A DNA stretch of 64,000 nucleotides from Micromonospora sp. HNM0581 (GTDB lineage: Bacteria; Actinomycetota; Actinomycetes; Mycobacteriales; Micromonosporaceae): contig NZ_JAASAD010000001.1 of NCBI RefSeq assembly GCF_012726175.1, forward strand, positions 248,001-312,000. Direction: 5' to 3'. Below, in pieces: positions 1 through 8,639 of this stretch. The position numbers and the translations under genes were made by a program. Each line of letters begins with the position of its first letter. The stretch's first letter is position 1. Below the pieces are notes generated by a model, which was not told where the DNA came from, made no database searches, and was given only the letters and a program-made list of their open reading frames with translations.

Positions 1-1
1 G

Positions 2-31
2 CTGCTGGCCGATCCGCTCGACGTCAACTGA
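2..31 (+). CDS. possible 3' end of an upstream gene
   Basis: The first bases read as an open frame ending LLADPLDVN and a TGA stop, in the same direction as the next two genes. Only nine residues are visible, so no family can be named. It is listed because the following 141 bases hold no other coding frame and because the gene may be co-directional with the DUF4142 protein. Confidence 0.3.
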   Translation: MLADPLDVN

Positions 32-172
32 CCTCCAGTTCCAGATTTCGCGAGCAGGTTTCGCCAACCGGTGAACTGTTCAGCCGCACCATCCGTACCT
101 GGATGCGGACGGCCAACGGGGAGGGACGTCCTTCGCTAACGATCGGTTCTCGTCCGAGGAGGCGCCGCAGAC

Positions 173-910
173 ATGGCACCGCTGGATTCCGCTCGTCGCC
201 GGCAGGGCAACCGGTCCCGTCGCTTGGCGGTGCTGCTCACCACGCTCGTCGCAGCACTCGTCACCATGCCTGGTGTGGCAGTTGCCGCGCCTGCCGCGCA
301 GCAACTCGCCGCCGCCGACCAGGCCCTGCTGGACGGGGTACGGCTAGCCGGTCTCTGGGAGATGCCGGCTGGGCAGATGGCCGCCGAGAAGGGCCAATCA
401 CAGGTCGTTCGTGAGGTCGGGGCCGAGATCGCCCGACAGCACGAGGAGCTCGACCGCATCACCGTCGATGCGGCCAACAAACTCGGGGCCGTTGTTCCCA
501 ATTCACCTACCGCTGAGCAGCAGGGCTGGCTCACCGAAATGAAGGACTCCAACGGCGCCCGCTTCGACCAGATCTTCGTCACCCGACTGCGGGTGGCCCA
601 CGGCAAGATCTTCCCGGTCATCGGCGCGGTCCGGGCCAGCACCCGCAACGAGGTCATCCGGGACCTGGCCAACTCGGCGAACAGCTTCGTCGGTGACCAC
701 ATGCGGATGCTGGAGGCCACCGGCCTCGTCCGCTACGCCGAGTTGCCGCCCGCCGCGCTGCCCGCCCCCGGCAACGACGGCCTGCTCGCCGCCGCGTCAG
801 CCAACACCGGCCCGCAGATCGGCGTCAGCAACACGCTCATCTGGGCGATCTTCATCGGCGCCCTCGGAACCGGCGGCTTCCTCACGTACCGCATGTTCCG
901 CCGCAACTGA
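173..910 (+). CDS. DUF4142 secreted/membrane-anchored protein
   Basis: A 245-residue protein with an N-terminal signal segment (about residues 18-40, ending AVAAPAA), a central helical DUF4142 region (about 45-185, with repeated conserved His/Glu as in RQHEELD and FVGDHMRML), and a C-terminal membrane segment (about 218-240) followed by a short basic tail. The ATG follows a GAGGAG ribosome site 12 bases upstream. DUF4142 proteins are exported ferritin-like helical proteins of unknown function. The copper gene starts 16 bases downstream, so the two are probably co-transcribed; a role in periplasmic metal or envelope stress is inference only. Confidence 0.85.
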   Translation: MAPLDSARRRQGNRSRRLAVLLTTLVAALVTMPGVAVAAPAAQQLAAADQALLDGVRLAGLWEMPAGQMAAEKGQSQVVREVGAEIARQHEELDRITVDAANKLGAVVPNSPTAEQQGWLTEMKDSNGARFDQIFVTRLRVAHGKIFPVIGAVRASTRNEVIRDLANSANSFVGDHMRMLEATGLVRYAELPPAALPAPGNDGLLAAASANTGPQIGVSNTLIWAIFIGALGTGGFLTYRMFRRN

Positions 911-926
911 CCGCCACACCCGACCG

Positions 927-2600
927 ATGACCCTCCGTACCCGAGCCGCCGCCCTGCTCGGGCTGACCCTCACCGCATTGTGCGCCGCCCTGGGCCCCAC
1001 CGGCCCAGCGGCGGCGCACGCAGTTGTGGTCACCACCACCCCGCAACGCGACGAGGTACTCGGGTACGCGCCGCGCGAGGTGCTCGTCACCTTCAACGAG
1101 AACGTCGGAGTCGTTCCCGGCCGGGTGCAGGTCCTCGCGCCCGACGGCAAACGGATCAACGTCGGCGAGCCCGAGGTCCGCAACGGCACGATCCGGATCG
1201 CACTACGGCCCTCAGATCGTCCGCTCGGCACCTACCTGGTCAGTTACCGGGTCATCTCGGCCGACAGTCACCCGGTCGCGGGCAGCTTCACCTTCGCCGC
1301 CGGAGCACCGTCGGCGACCCCTCCCGAGCCAGCTCTGGCAGAGTCCGAATCGCCGGCCAGCGTGCTGGTGCCGACCGCCAAGTACTTCGGCTATCTGGGT
1401 CTGCTCCTGGCCGTCGGCCCGCCGCTGCTCGCAGGCACCATGTGGCCCCGCCGACGCTCCCGACGGGGAGCGACCATCGTGGCGCTGGCCGGGCTCGGAC
1501 TGGTCGCCGCCGGCACGCTCGGCACCTGGGTGGGACAGGCGGCCCAGGTGGTCGGCGCGCCGGTGGGGCAGCTCACCCCCGCCGACCTGCGGGCAGTGGC
1601 GGACACCGACATCGGCGTGGTGTTGGCGGCCCGGTTGGCGCTGGTCGGGCTGGCCGCAGCCCTGTTACCCGCGGTGATGCGGGGATCCGGTGACCGTTCG
1701 TCGGCCGGTCGTCTCGTCGGCCGGCGAGTGAGCACCGGCGCCCTGGTGGTGACCGCTCTGGCCGGCTTCGTCACCTGGCCTCTGGCCGGGCATCCGGTCG
1801 CCTCGCCACTGCCCCCGGTGAGCATCGCGTTGGGCACCCTGCACGTCGCCGCGATGGCTGCCTGGCTGGGCGGGCTACTCGCGCTCGCCGCATTCCTGGT
1901 CCGAGGCACCCATGAGCGGGTACTCGCCCGGATCCTGCCGGCCTGGTCCCGGCTGGCCACGCTCGCGGTGGCCTGGCTCGTCGCCGCCGGCTTCGGTCAG
2001 GCCGTGATCGAAATCGGCCGCCCCTCGGCGTTGTCGGGCAGTACCTACGGCCGCCTGCTGCTGGCCAAGGCGATCCTGCTGGCCGGGGTGCTCGCGGTGG
2101 CGGCCGGGCAGCGCCGGCTGATCCGGCGCCGGATCGCGGCGCTCCGGCCCCGGCGGGTCGCCCGGGCCGCCGGCGTGGAACTGGCCGTGACCGCGGTGGT
2201 GCTGGCGCTGACCGCGGTGCTGGTACAGACGCCGCCAGGTCGGTCCGCCGGCACGGCGGCAGACGGGGTGACCAGGGAGGGCGTCGCGCAGTCGCTCACC
2301 ACCGACCTGTTCACCTTGCAGTTCGACATCTATCCGGCGGTCGCCGGGACCACGAACAGTCTGCACGCGTACGTCTACACCCCGCAGGCGAAGGAGTTGC
2401 CGGTGGCGGAGTGGACGGTCACCGCCGCCCTGCCGGAGGCCGGCATCGAGCCGATCACAGTCGACGTGTTCGCGTTGGAGCCGCACCACGGCAGCGCCGA
2501 GATCCACTTCCCGGTCGCCGGTGAGTGGACACTGCGGGTGAGCGCCCGGACGAGTGAGATCGACCGTTCCACCGCCACCACCACGGTGACCATCCGCTGA
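927..2600 (+). CDS. copper resistance protein, CopC-CopD fusion
   Basis: A 557-residue fusion. Residues 1-30 are a signal peptide; cleavage would leave His31 (HAVVVTTTP) at the mature N-terminus, the usual CopC Cu(II) ligand. CopC covers about 31-125, with the family's SADSHPVAG stretch near its end. From about 145 there are eight or so membrane segments of CopD, then an extracytoplasmic C-terminal domain (about 440-557). I chose ATG 927 because the longer frame upstream overlaps the DUF4142 gene out of frame and only this start gives a signal peptide. The family imports or buffers copper. No cupredoxin or regulator is adjacent. Confidence 0.9.
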   Translation: MTLRTRAAALLGLTLTALCAALGPTGPAAAHAVVVTTTPQRDEVLGYAPREVLVTFNENVGVVPGRVQVLAPDGKRINVGEPEVRNGTIRIALRPSDRPLGTYLVSYRVISADSHPVAGSFTFAAGAPSATPPEPALAESESPASVLVPTAKYFGYLGLLLAVGPPLLAGTMWPRRRSRRGATIVALAGLGLVAAGTLGTWVGQAAQVVGAPVGQLTPADLRAVADTDIGVVLAARLALVGLAAALLPAVMRGSGDRSSAGRLVGRRVSTGALVVTALAGFVTWPLAGHPVASPLPPVSIALGTLHVAAMAAWLGGLLALAAFLVRGTHERVLARILPAWSRLATLAVAWLVAAGFGQAVIEIGRPSALSGSTYGRLLLAKAILLAGVLAVAAGQRRLIRRRIAALRPRRVARAAGVELAVTAVVLALTAVLVQTPPGRSAGTAADGVTREGVAQSLTTDLFTLQFDIYPAVAGTTNSLHAYVYTPQAKELPVAEWTVTAALPEAGIEPITVDVFALEPHHGSAEIHFPVAGEWTLRVSARTSEIDRSTATTTVTIR

Positions 2601-2621
2601 CCTGACCAGCTCGCTGACACC

Positions 2622-2876
2622 TCAGCGGTCGACCTGGGTGAAGTCCCAGAAATGCGGCTGCCGGGCGAGCAGCATCACCGGCGGGTCGGGTAGTGGCTGC
2701 GGACTGCTGCGCCACTTGGAGATCACCACGACCCGGTGGTCGGTGGAGGAGAAGACCTCGCTGGACAGGTGCAACGGGTCGTGCGCGAACTCGGCCAGTG
2801 CACTGTCACAGACCCAGGTGATCAGGTCGGCCAGCGCGTACGGCTCCGCCCGCGCTTCCCACATCCGTACGATCAC
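2622..2876 (-). CDS. small conserved hypothetical protein
   Basis: An 84-residue soluble protein from a GTG start with a strong GAGGAGGA site. It ends with a proline- and aromatic-rich stretch (RQPHFWDFTQ). It lies 10 bases beyond the tsaD stop in the same direction and is likely the last gene of that operon. I do not recognise a domain; an alpha/beta ferredoxin-like monomer is possible from the pattern but unsupported. Tight spacing, a good ribosome site and codon use like its neighbours make it a real gene. Confidence 0.75.
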   Translation of the reverse strand: MIVRMWEARAEPYALADLITWVCDSALAEFAHDPLHLSSEVFSSTDHRVVVISKWRSSPQPLPDPPVMLLARQPHFWDFTQVDR

Positions 2877-2886
2877 GTCTTCCTCC

Positions 2887-3933
2887 TCAGACGCTGACAG
2901 TGGTCACCGGCATGGCTGAATCGGCGGGCAGGTCGAGTCGGCTCGGCGCGACACCCGAAGCGACCAGGTGCGCGCCGAGGGCCGCCACCATCGCGCCGTT
3001 GTCCGTGCACAGCCCCGGTCGGGGTACTCGAATCCGAATGCCGTGCCGGGCGGCCCGCTGCTCGGCCACCGCCCGCAACCGTGAGTTGGCCGCGACTCCC
3101 CCGCCGATCACCAGCGTCTGCACTCCCCGGTCACGGCAGGCGTCCAAGGCCTTGTCGACCAGCACGTCGCAGACCGCCTCCTGAAAGGACGCGGCGACGT
3201 CGGCGACCGGGACCGGCTCGCCGGCCCGCTGGCGGGCCTCCACCCACCGGGCCACCGCGGTTTTCAGCCCGGAGAACGAGAAGTCGTGGCGGTGCGCGGC
3301 GAGATCCTTGGCGGCGGTCAGGCCACGTGGGAAGGCGATCGCCGCCGGGTCACCGGCCCGCGCCTCCCGGTCGATGTACGGTCCACCGGGGAACGGCAGG
3401 CCGAGCAGCCGAGCCACTTTGTCGAACGCCTCGCCGGCCGCGTCGTCGATGGTGGCGCCCAGCGGGGTCACGCCCCGAGCCAGGTCGTCCACCAGCAGTA
3501 GCGACGAATGGCCGCCGGAGACCAGCAGTGCGATCGCCGGTTCGGACAGCGGACCGTGCTCCAGGGTGTCCACCGCGACGTGCGCGGCGAGATGGTTGAC
3601 ACCGTAGACCGGCTTCTCGGCGGCGACCGCGTACCCTTTCGCCGCAGCCACTCCGACGAGCAGCGCCCCGGCCAGGCCGGGCCCGGCGGTGACGGCTATC
3701 GCGTCCACGTCGACGAGCGTCACCCCCGCTTCGGTCAGCGCCCGCTGCATGGTCGGCACGATGGCCTCCAGGTGTGCCCGGCTGGCCACCTCCGGCACCA
3801 CCCCACCGAAGCGGGCGTGCTGGTCCACGCTGGATGCCAGCGCGTCGGCGAGCAGGGTGTGTCCGCGTACGACGCCGACACCGGTCTCGTCGCACGAGGT
3901 CTCGATGCCGAGGATCAAGGGTTCGTCAGCCAT
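2887..3933 (-). CDS. tsaD: tRNA N6-adenosine threonylcarbamoyltransferase
   Basis: Transfers threonylcarbamoyl from TC-AMP to A37 of ANN-decoding tRNAs, working with TsaB and TsaE, both encoded upstream here. At 348 residues it is of normal length. The metal site is visible as His114-xxx-His118 (in NHLAAH) and Asp311 (CTDNGAM); the ASKHA nucleotide-binding glycines are in LLVSGGHSS and [10 protein letters not shown]. The start lies 7 bases after the rimI stop, so translation is probably coupled. Nothing unusual in the sequence. Confidence 0.97.
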   Translation of the reverse strand: MADEPLILGIETSCDETGVGVVRGHTLLADALASSVDQHARFGGVVPEVASRAHLEAIVPTMQRALTEAGVTLVDVDAIAVTAGPGLAGALLVGVAAAKGYAVAAEKPVYGVNHLAAHVAVDTLEHGPLSEPAIALLVSGGHSSLLLVDDLARGVTPLGATIDDAAGEAFDKVARLLGLPFPGGPYIDREARAGDPAAIAFPRGLTAAKDLAAHRHDFSFSGLKTAVARWVEARQRAGEPVPVADVAASFQEAVCDVLVDKALDACRDRGVQTLVIGGGVAANSRLRAVAEQRAARHGIRIRVPRPGLCTDNGAMVAALGAHLVASGVAPSRLDLPADSAMPVTTVSV

Positions 3934-3940
3934 TGTTCGC

Positions 3941-4393
3941 TCAGTCCTGGGTACGCTGCATCACCAGCGCGTCGGTGTTGCTCGGTTGGTAGTAGCCACG
4001 CCGCACGCCGATCGGCTCGAAACCGTACGTGGCGTAGAGCCGCTGAGCCGGGGCGTTGTCGGCGGCGACCTCCAGCAGCACGTCCCGTACGCCGCGCCGA
4101 CCGGCCTCACCGAGCAGTTCCTCCAGCAGCAAGCGACCGATCCCCCGGCGCTGCGCGTCCCGCCGGACCGCGATGTTCTGCACCCATGCCTCGTCAGGCG
4201 GGGCGACGGCGAGCCCGGCGTAGCCGAGCACCGCGCCGTCGTCGTCGATGGCCACCCGGTAGTAGTGCCCGTGGGACAGCTCGTTCCAGAACATGGCCGC
4301 CGACCACTGCTCGACACCGAACAGATCAGCCTCGATCGTCAGCACCTCGTCGATGTGCCACCAGCGGAACCGGGCCGGCAGCGCCCGGCTCAC
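3941..4393 (-). CDS. rimI: ribosomal-protein-alanine N-acetyltransferase
   Basis: A 150-residue GNAT acetyltransferase. The acetyl-CoA loop is [10 protein letters not shown] (about residues 82-91), followed by the RimI-type [25 protein letters not shown] stretch, in which Asn and Tyr are the conserved residues. RimI acetylates the N-terminal alanine of ribosomal protein S18. The gene overlaps tsaB by four bases and sits between tsaB and tsaD, the usual actinobacterial order. Confidence 0.93.
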   Translation of the reverse strand: MSRALPARFRWWHIDEVLTIEADLFGVEQWSAAMFWNELSHGHYYRVAIDDDGAVLGYAGLAVAPPDEAWVQNIAVRRDAQRRGIGRLLLEELLGEAGRRGVRDVLLEVAADNAPAQRLYATYGFEPIGVRRGYYQPSNTDALVMQRTQD

Positions 4394-5067
4394 GGCAGCA
4401 CCGGCTTACGCGCGGTCGCGGCCACCGCATCGGGTCTGCGCAGGTAGAGCGGGGTAAGCGGATCAGAGGCCGCACCGGCCCGGACCTTCTCCGCGGCCAG
4501 GACAGCCAGCGCATGCGCATCCGGGTAGCGGGGTTCGGCCAGTAGCGGCAGACCCAGCACCTCGGCGTAGCGGTGGGCACCATCACCGACGGCGGCGGTC
4601 GCGCCCAACTCCCGGGCCCGGTCAGCGGCCACCGTGGGCATGCCGACCTCCGGCCCGACGACGCGTTCACCGGCGCCGCCGTACACCGCCCAGTAGATCT
4701 CCCGACGCCTCGCGTCGCTCGCCGCCAGCACCGGCGCACCGGTCACCGCCGGGTGACCGATGGCGTCCAACGAGCAGACACCGTACGCCGGGATGTCGAG
4801 CACCTGTCCCATGGTGGCGGCGGTGACCAGGCCCACCCGCAGCCCGGTGAACGGGCCGGGCCCGAGCCCGACGACGATCGCGGTCAGATCGACCGGCCGG
4901 GCGTCGACGTCGGCCAGCACCGTGTCCACCTGCGGGGCGAGCAGTTCGCCGTGCGCGCGGGCGTCGACGGTGCACCGGTGCGCCCGGGTGACGACCGCGT
5001 CCGCGGTGACCTCGACGAGCGCCGCGGTCACCGCCGGAGTCGAGCTGTCCACCACGAGTACGAGCAC
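4390..5067 (-). CDS. tsaB: tRNA threonylcarbamoyladenosine biosynthesis protein TsaB
   Basis: ASKHA-fold partner that dimerises with TsaD. It starts with VLVLVVDSSTPAVTAAL, the family's N-terminal strand, and contains VVGLGPGPFTGLRVGL, the most conserved TsaB motif. I chose GTG 5067 (225 residues) because a TTG 33 bases further upstream adds residues that no TsaB has. There is no clear ribosome site; instead TAGGCT lies eight bases upstream, which suggests a leaderless message. The end overlaps rimI by four bases. Confidence 0.93.
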   Translation of the reverse strand: MLVLVVDSSTPAVTAALVEVTADAVVTRAHRCTVDARAHGELLAPQVDTVLADVDARPVDLTAIVVGLGPGPFTGLRVGLVTAATMGQVLDIPAYGVCSLDAIGHPAVTGAPVLAASDARRREIYWAVYGGAGERVVGPEVGMPTVAADRARELGATAAVGDGAHRYAEVLGLPLLAEPRYPDAHALAVLAAEKVRAGAASDPLTPLYLRRPDAVAATARKPVLP

Positions 5068-5081
5068 GGTGAACCAGCCTA
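5068..5081 (-). promoter_or_regulatory. candidate -10 element, leaderless tsaB
   Basis: On the minus strand TAGGCT (5076-5081) is followed by eight bases and then the tsaB GTG. This is the TANNNT-plus-7 arrangement typical of leaderless actinobacterial genes. No convincing -35 hexamer is seen. Confidence 0.45.
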
Positions 5082-5127
5082 GCCGTACCCCGTCCGGCAA
5101 CGCCGCGCCGCATCCCGCAGAGGTGGC

Positions 5128-5829
5128 TCAACCAGCCGGGCGTTCCCAGTCGACGGTGGGCAGGCCCGCGTCGGCGAGCGCCTTGTTGGCCGCGCTGAAC
5201 GGGCGACTGCCGAGGAAACCGCGAGGATTCATCGGGCTGGGATGACCGGCCTCAAGGACCACATGCTGCGGACTGCCGACCAGCGCCGCCTTCTTCCGGG
5301 CATAACCACCCCAGAGCAGGAACACCACCCGTGACTCCAGCGCGTCGAGTGCCCGGATGGTCGCGTCGGTGAACTCCTCCCAGCCCTGGTTGGCGTGCGA
5401 CCCGGGCGAACCCTGCCGCACGGTCAGCACCGAGTTGAGCAACAGCACACCCTGCGCCGCCCAGCCGGCGAGGTTACCGCTGCGCGGCTTCGGCACGCCC
5501 AGATCCTCGCCCAGTTCCTTGAAGACGTTACGCAACGAGGGTGGCACGGCCACCCCCTCCCGCACGCTGAAGCTCAACCCGTGGGCCTGGCCGACCCGGT
5601 GGTAGGGGTCCTGGCCGAGAATCAGCACCCGGCAGGCCGACGGCGGGCACAGCCGGTAGGCCGTGAAGAGGTCCGCCACCGGCGGGAAGACCGTGGCGGT
5701 GGCGTACTCCCGGGCGACGAACTCGCTCAACGCAGCCGTACGGGCCGCGTCGAGATGAGGGCTGAGCACCGCCCGCCACTCGTCGGGAAGCAGCGCCAGC
5801 AGGTCGAGGGCGGGGGTGTCGTCGGGCAT
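5128..5829 (-). CDS. ung: uracil-DNA glycosylase, family 1
   Basis: Excises uracil from DNA. The 233-residue protein carries the catalytic motif GQDPYH (Asp74) and the C-terminal HPSP loop (in LEAGHPSPMNPRGFLGS). I chose ATG 5829 because a GAGAGG ribosome site lies correctly upstream; a TTG two codons earlier is less likely. It stands between tsaE and tsaB in a run otherwise devoted to tRNA modification and cell-wall genes, which is an insertion relative to the Streptomyces order. Confidence 0.96.
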   Translation of the reverse strand: MPDDTPALDLLALLPDEWRAVLSPHLDAARTAALSEFVAREYATATVFPPVADLFTAYRLCPPSACRVLILGQDPYHRVGQAHGLSFSVREGVAVPPSLRNVFKELGEDLGVPKPRSGNLAGWAAQGVLLLNSVLTVRQGSPGSHANQGWEEFTDATIRALDALESRVVFLLWGGYARKKAALVGSPQHVVLEAGHPSPMNPRGFLGSRPFSAANKALADAGLPTVDWERPAG

Positions 5830-5893
5830 CGGCAACCTCTCACCGGTAGGAACGCACGTCTGCGGGCACTGTAGGCACCGGGTACGACAGGGC

Positions 5894-6382
5894 TCAGCCC
5901 CGGGCGGGGAAGGTCACCAGGCGCTGCGCCCAGTCACCACCGACCGCCTCCAGTTCCGCTGTCCGGGTGTCGTCGTCGTGCCGATGCAGGCGGATCCGCA
6001 GGTGGGCGTCGGCCAGGTGCTCGACAAGTCCTTCACCCCACTCGACCACCGTCACCGACTCGTCGACCGACGCGTCCAGGTCGAGGTCGTCGATCTCAGC
6101 GCGGGGATCTCCCGCGTCGCTCAACCGGTACGCGTCGGCGTGCACGAGCGCCACCGCCCGCCCACCGGTCGGATCCGGGCGGTGCAGACGGGCGATCACG
6201 AAAGTCGGCGAGGTGACGTCACCGAGCACCCCCAGGCCGGCGCCGATCCCCCGGGTCAGCGCGGTCTTGCCGGCACCCAGCGGTCCGGTGAGCAATACCA
6301 GGTCACCGGCGCGCAGCAGTCCGGCCAGCCGCTGCCCGAAGGCGTACGTCTCTGCCACCGTCGGCAGCACGAACCCGGTCAC
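5894..6382 (-). CDS. tsaE: tRNA threonylcarbamoyladenosine biosynthesis ATPase TsaE
   Basis: A 162-residue P-loop ATPase that drives turnover of the TsaBD complex. The Walker A motif GPLGAGKT is at residues 33-40, followed by the family SPTF motif (DVTSPTFVI), HADAYRL and VVEWGEG. The GTG start overlaps the hydrolase stop by four bases. About 45 residues after the VVEWGEG motif form the usual C-terminal beta part. Confidence 0.95.
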   Translation of the reverse strand: MTGFVLPTVAETYAFGQRLAGLLRAGDLVLLTGPLGAGKTALTRGIGAGLGVLGDVTSPTFVIARLHRPDPTGGRAVALVHADAYRLSDAGDPRAEIDDLDLDASVDESVTVVEWGEGLVEHLADAHLRIRLHRHDDDTRTAELEAVGGDWAQRLVTFPARG

Positions 6383-7482
6383 GACCCGTCCCGACCACAG
6401 CTGCCGAGGAAACGGAGCAACGCCGCATTCACCTCCTCGGCATGCTCGAGCATCACCACGTGGCCGCTGTCCGGAACCCTGACGAACTCGGCGTGCGGCA
6501 GCCGTCGGACGATTTCCTCCGAATGGGTCATCGGTGTGATCATGTCCTTGTCGCCGACGATCACCAGCACCGGCGTGTTGACCAACGCGGCGAGTGCCGG
6601 GAACCGGGAGTGGGACGCCAGGGTACGCAGGTAGCGGGTCACCGTGTCGGCGGAGGTGCGCGAGTTCATCCGCTCCACGTACGACACCAGCGCGGGGCTC
6701 GGACGAGTGGTGCCGAACCCGTAGCGGCGGGTCAGCAGCCAGGCCACGTTGCCTGTCGAGCGGCGAGCCCTGTCGATCACCGCCCCGCCGTAGCGGGTGA
6801 CGTTGCCGGCCATGTAGAGCACCGGCGCGCCCACCCGGCCCAGCAGGGCCGGCGCGACCAGTTTCGTCTCGGCAAGCAGCCCGCCCGACGTGGCCATCAG
6901 CACGGTCCCCACCACCCGGTCACCGAACATCTCCGGGTACAGCTCGGCCAGAGCCATGATGGTCATGCCACCCATCGAGTGACCAACGAGCACGAGTGGC
7001 CCCGCCGGGGCAGCCTCGTCGATCACCCGGCGGAGGGTGCGGCCGAGTGCGGTCAGGTCGTACTCGCCGCTCTCCAGTCGACCCGAACGGCCGTGTCCCG
7101 GCTGGTCGTACGCGACGATTCGGTGTTCACCGCGTTCGGCGAGCAGTTTGCGCTGGAAGTGGAAGGTGCCCATGTCGAGGCAGAAGCCGTGCACCAGCAG
7201 CACGGTCGGGTGGCGCTCGACCGGCCGGGTCGGCTCGACCACCTCGACGTGGATGTCGGTACCGTCGGGCATCTCCAGCAGGTACGCCTCGTCGTACCGC
7301 TGATCGCCGAAGGCCTCCTCGGCGTACGGGTCGGTGGGGTCCGCCTTGAGTCGACGGACCAGGGCGCGTTCCGTGGCGACGCCGGCGGCCAGTCCGGCGG
7401 CGGCCACCCCGAGCGCCGCACCGACCAGGCCGGCTGCCTTCCCGGCGGTGGTCCGGGGTCGTGGAACGTGCCAGCCGGTCAT
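6379..7482 (-). CDS. membrane-anchored alpha/beta hydrolase
   Basis: A 367-residue protein with an N-terminal hydrophobic segment (about 15-38), probably a membrane anchor, then an alpha/beta hydrolase fold. Visible features are the oxyanion strand LLVHGFCLD, the nucleophile elbow GHSMGG (Ser169), the acid in VIVGDKD, and His in DSGHVVMLEH. It overlaps alr and tsaE by four bases each, so it belongs to this operon. The alr-hydrolase-tsaE order is common in actinobacteria, but no substrate is known; a lipid or cell-envelope ester is an inference from the anchor and location. Confidence 0.9.
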   Translation of the reverse strand: MTGWHVPRPRTTAGKAAGLVGAALGVAAAGLAAGVATERALVRRLKADPTDPYAEEAFGDQRYDEAYLLEMPDGTDIHVEVVEPTRPVERHPTVLLVHGFCLDMGTFHFQRKLLAERGEHRIVAYDQPGHGRSGRLESGEYDLTALGRTLRRVIDEAAPAGPLVLVGHSMGGMTIMALAELYPEMFGDRVVGTVLMATSGGLLAETKLVAPALLGRVGAPVLYMAGNVTRYGGAVIDRARRSTGNVAWLLTRRYGFGTTRPSPALVSYVERMNSRTSADTVTRYLRTLASHSRFPALAALVNTPVLVIVGDKDMITPMTHSEEIVRRLPHAEFVRVPDSGHVVMLEHAEEVNAALLRFLGSCGRDGS

Positions 7483-8597
7483 GTCCGATCGCCGTCGTAG
7501 ACACGGGGCACCCGGGTGCTGCCGAACCGGGTGACGATCTCGTAGTTGATGGTGCCGACCGCCTCGGCCCAGTCGTCGGCCGTGGGTTCACCGTCGGATC
7601 CGCTGCCGAACAGGACCGCCACGTCGCCGGCAGCCACCGCGTCGTCACCGCAGTCCAGCACGAACTGGTCCATACAAACCCGACCGGAGATGGTCCGGCG
7701 AACCCCGCCGAGCTGCACCGGACCGGTGTTCGAGGCGTGCCGGGGCACCCCGTCGGCGTAGCCGAGCGGCACCACGGCCAGATTCGCCGCGCGCCCGGTG
7801 GTGTAGGTGTGGCCGTAGGAGACACCCGCGCCGGCCGGCACCCGCTTGGTGAGCATCACCCGGGCACGGGCGGTCATCGCCGGCCGCAACCCGTACCCCC
7901 CACCGGTCACCGGGGAGAGGCCGTAGACTGCCAGCCCCGGTCGGACCAGGTCGAAGTGGGTGTCCGGCCGGGTCAACGTGGCCGCCGAGTTGGCCAGGTG
8001 CCGGTAGCGTGGACGCAGCCCGGCGCGCTCGACCATGGCCAGGCCCTCGTGGAAGACCGCAACCTGCCGATCGGTGGTGGGGTGACCGGGCAGGTCCGCG
8101 TACACGAAGTGGCTCCACACCCCGACCACCTCGACCAGCCCGTCGGCCTGCGCCTTGGCTGCGGCGTCGAGCAGCGTCGGCCAGTCGGCGACCGTCGCGC
8201 CACCCCGGGACAACCCGGTGTCGATCTTGAGGTGGAGGCGAGCGGGACGCCCGGCGGTCCGGGCCGCCGCCACCATCTCGTCGAGCTGCGGCAGACTCGC
8301 CACCCCCAGATCGACGCCGGCGGTCACTCCGGCGTGCAGCGGCAGACCCGGCGCGAGCAGCCAGGCAAGCACCGGTGCGTCGATCCCGGCCGCACGTAAC
8401 GCCAACGCCTCGTCCAGCGTGCAGACGCCAAGCCAGTCCGCCCCCGCGTCGAGCGCGGCGCGGGCCGACGGAACCATCCCGTGCCCGTAGCCGTCGCCCT
8501 TCACCACCGCCATCAGCTCCGCGCTGGTGCCGGCCCGCAGCCGGTCCACGTTCTCCCGGATCGCATCCAGGTCGACACGTACCTCGGCCTGCCACAT
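7479..8597 (-). CDS. alr: alanine racemase
   Basis: PLP enzyme making D-alanine for peptidoglycan. The PLP lysine is Lys33 in AVVKGDGYGHG; the opposing catalytic tyrosine is Tyr261 in GVSYGHTY. The C-terminal beta domain carries GRVCMDQF. I chose ATG 8597 (372 residues) because a longer frame adds 12 residues before the conserved start WQAEVRVDLDAI. TAGGGT lies exactly seven bases upstream of this ATG, so the message may be leaderless. Confidence 0.97.
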   Translation of the reverse strand: MWQAEVRVDLDAIRENVDRLRAGTSAELMAVVKGDGYGHGMVPSARAALDAGADWLGVCTLDEALALRAAGIDAPVLAWLLAPGLPLHAGVTAGVDLGVASLPQLDEMVAAARTAGRPARLHLKIDTGLSRGGATVADWPTLLDAAAKAQADGLVEVVGVWSHFVYADLPGHPTTDRQVAVFHEGLAMVERAGLRPRYRHLANSAATLTRPDTHFDLVRPGLAVYGLSPVTGGGYGLRPAMTARARVMLTKRVPAGAGVSYGHTYTTGRAANLAVVPLGYADGVPRHASNTGPVQLGGVRRTISGRVCMDQFVLDCGDDAVAAGDVAVLFGSGSDGEPTADDWAEAVGTINYEIVTRFGSTRVPRVYDGDRT

Positions 8598-8610
8598 GTC
8601 CCCCACCCTA
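8598..8610 (-). promoter_or_regulatory. candidate -10 element, leaderless alr
   Basis: TAGGGT (8605-8610, minus strand) stands seven bases before the alr ATG, as expected for transcription starting at or next to the A of the start codon. Confidence 0.5.
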
Positions 8611-8639
8611 CTTTCCACGCTGATCAGCACCACGGGTAC

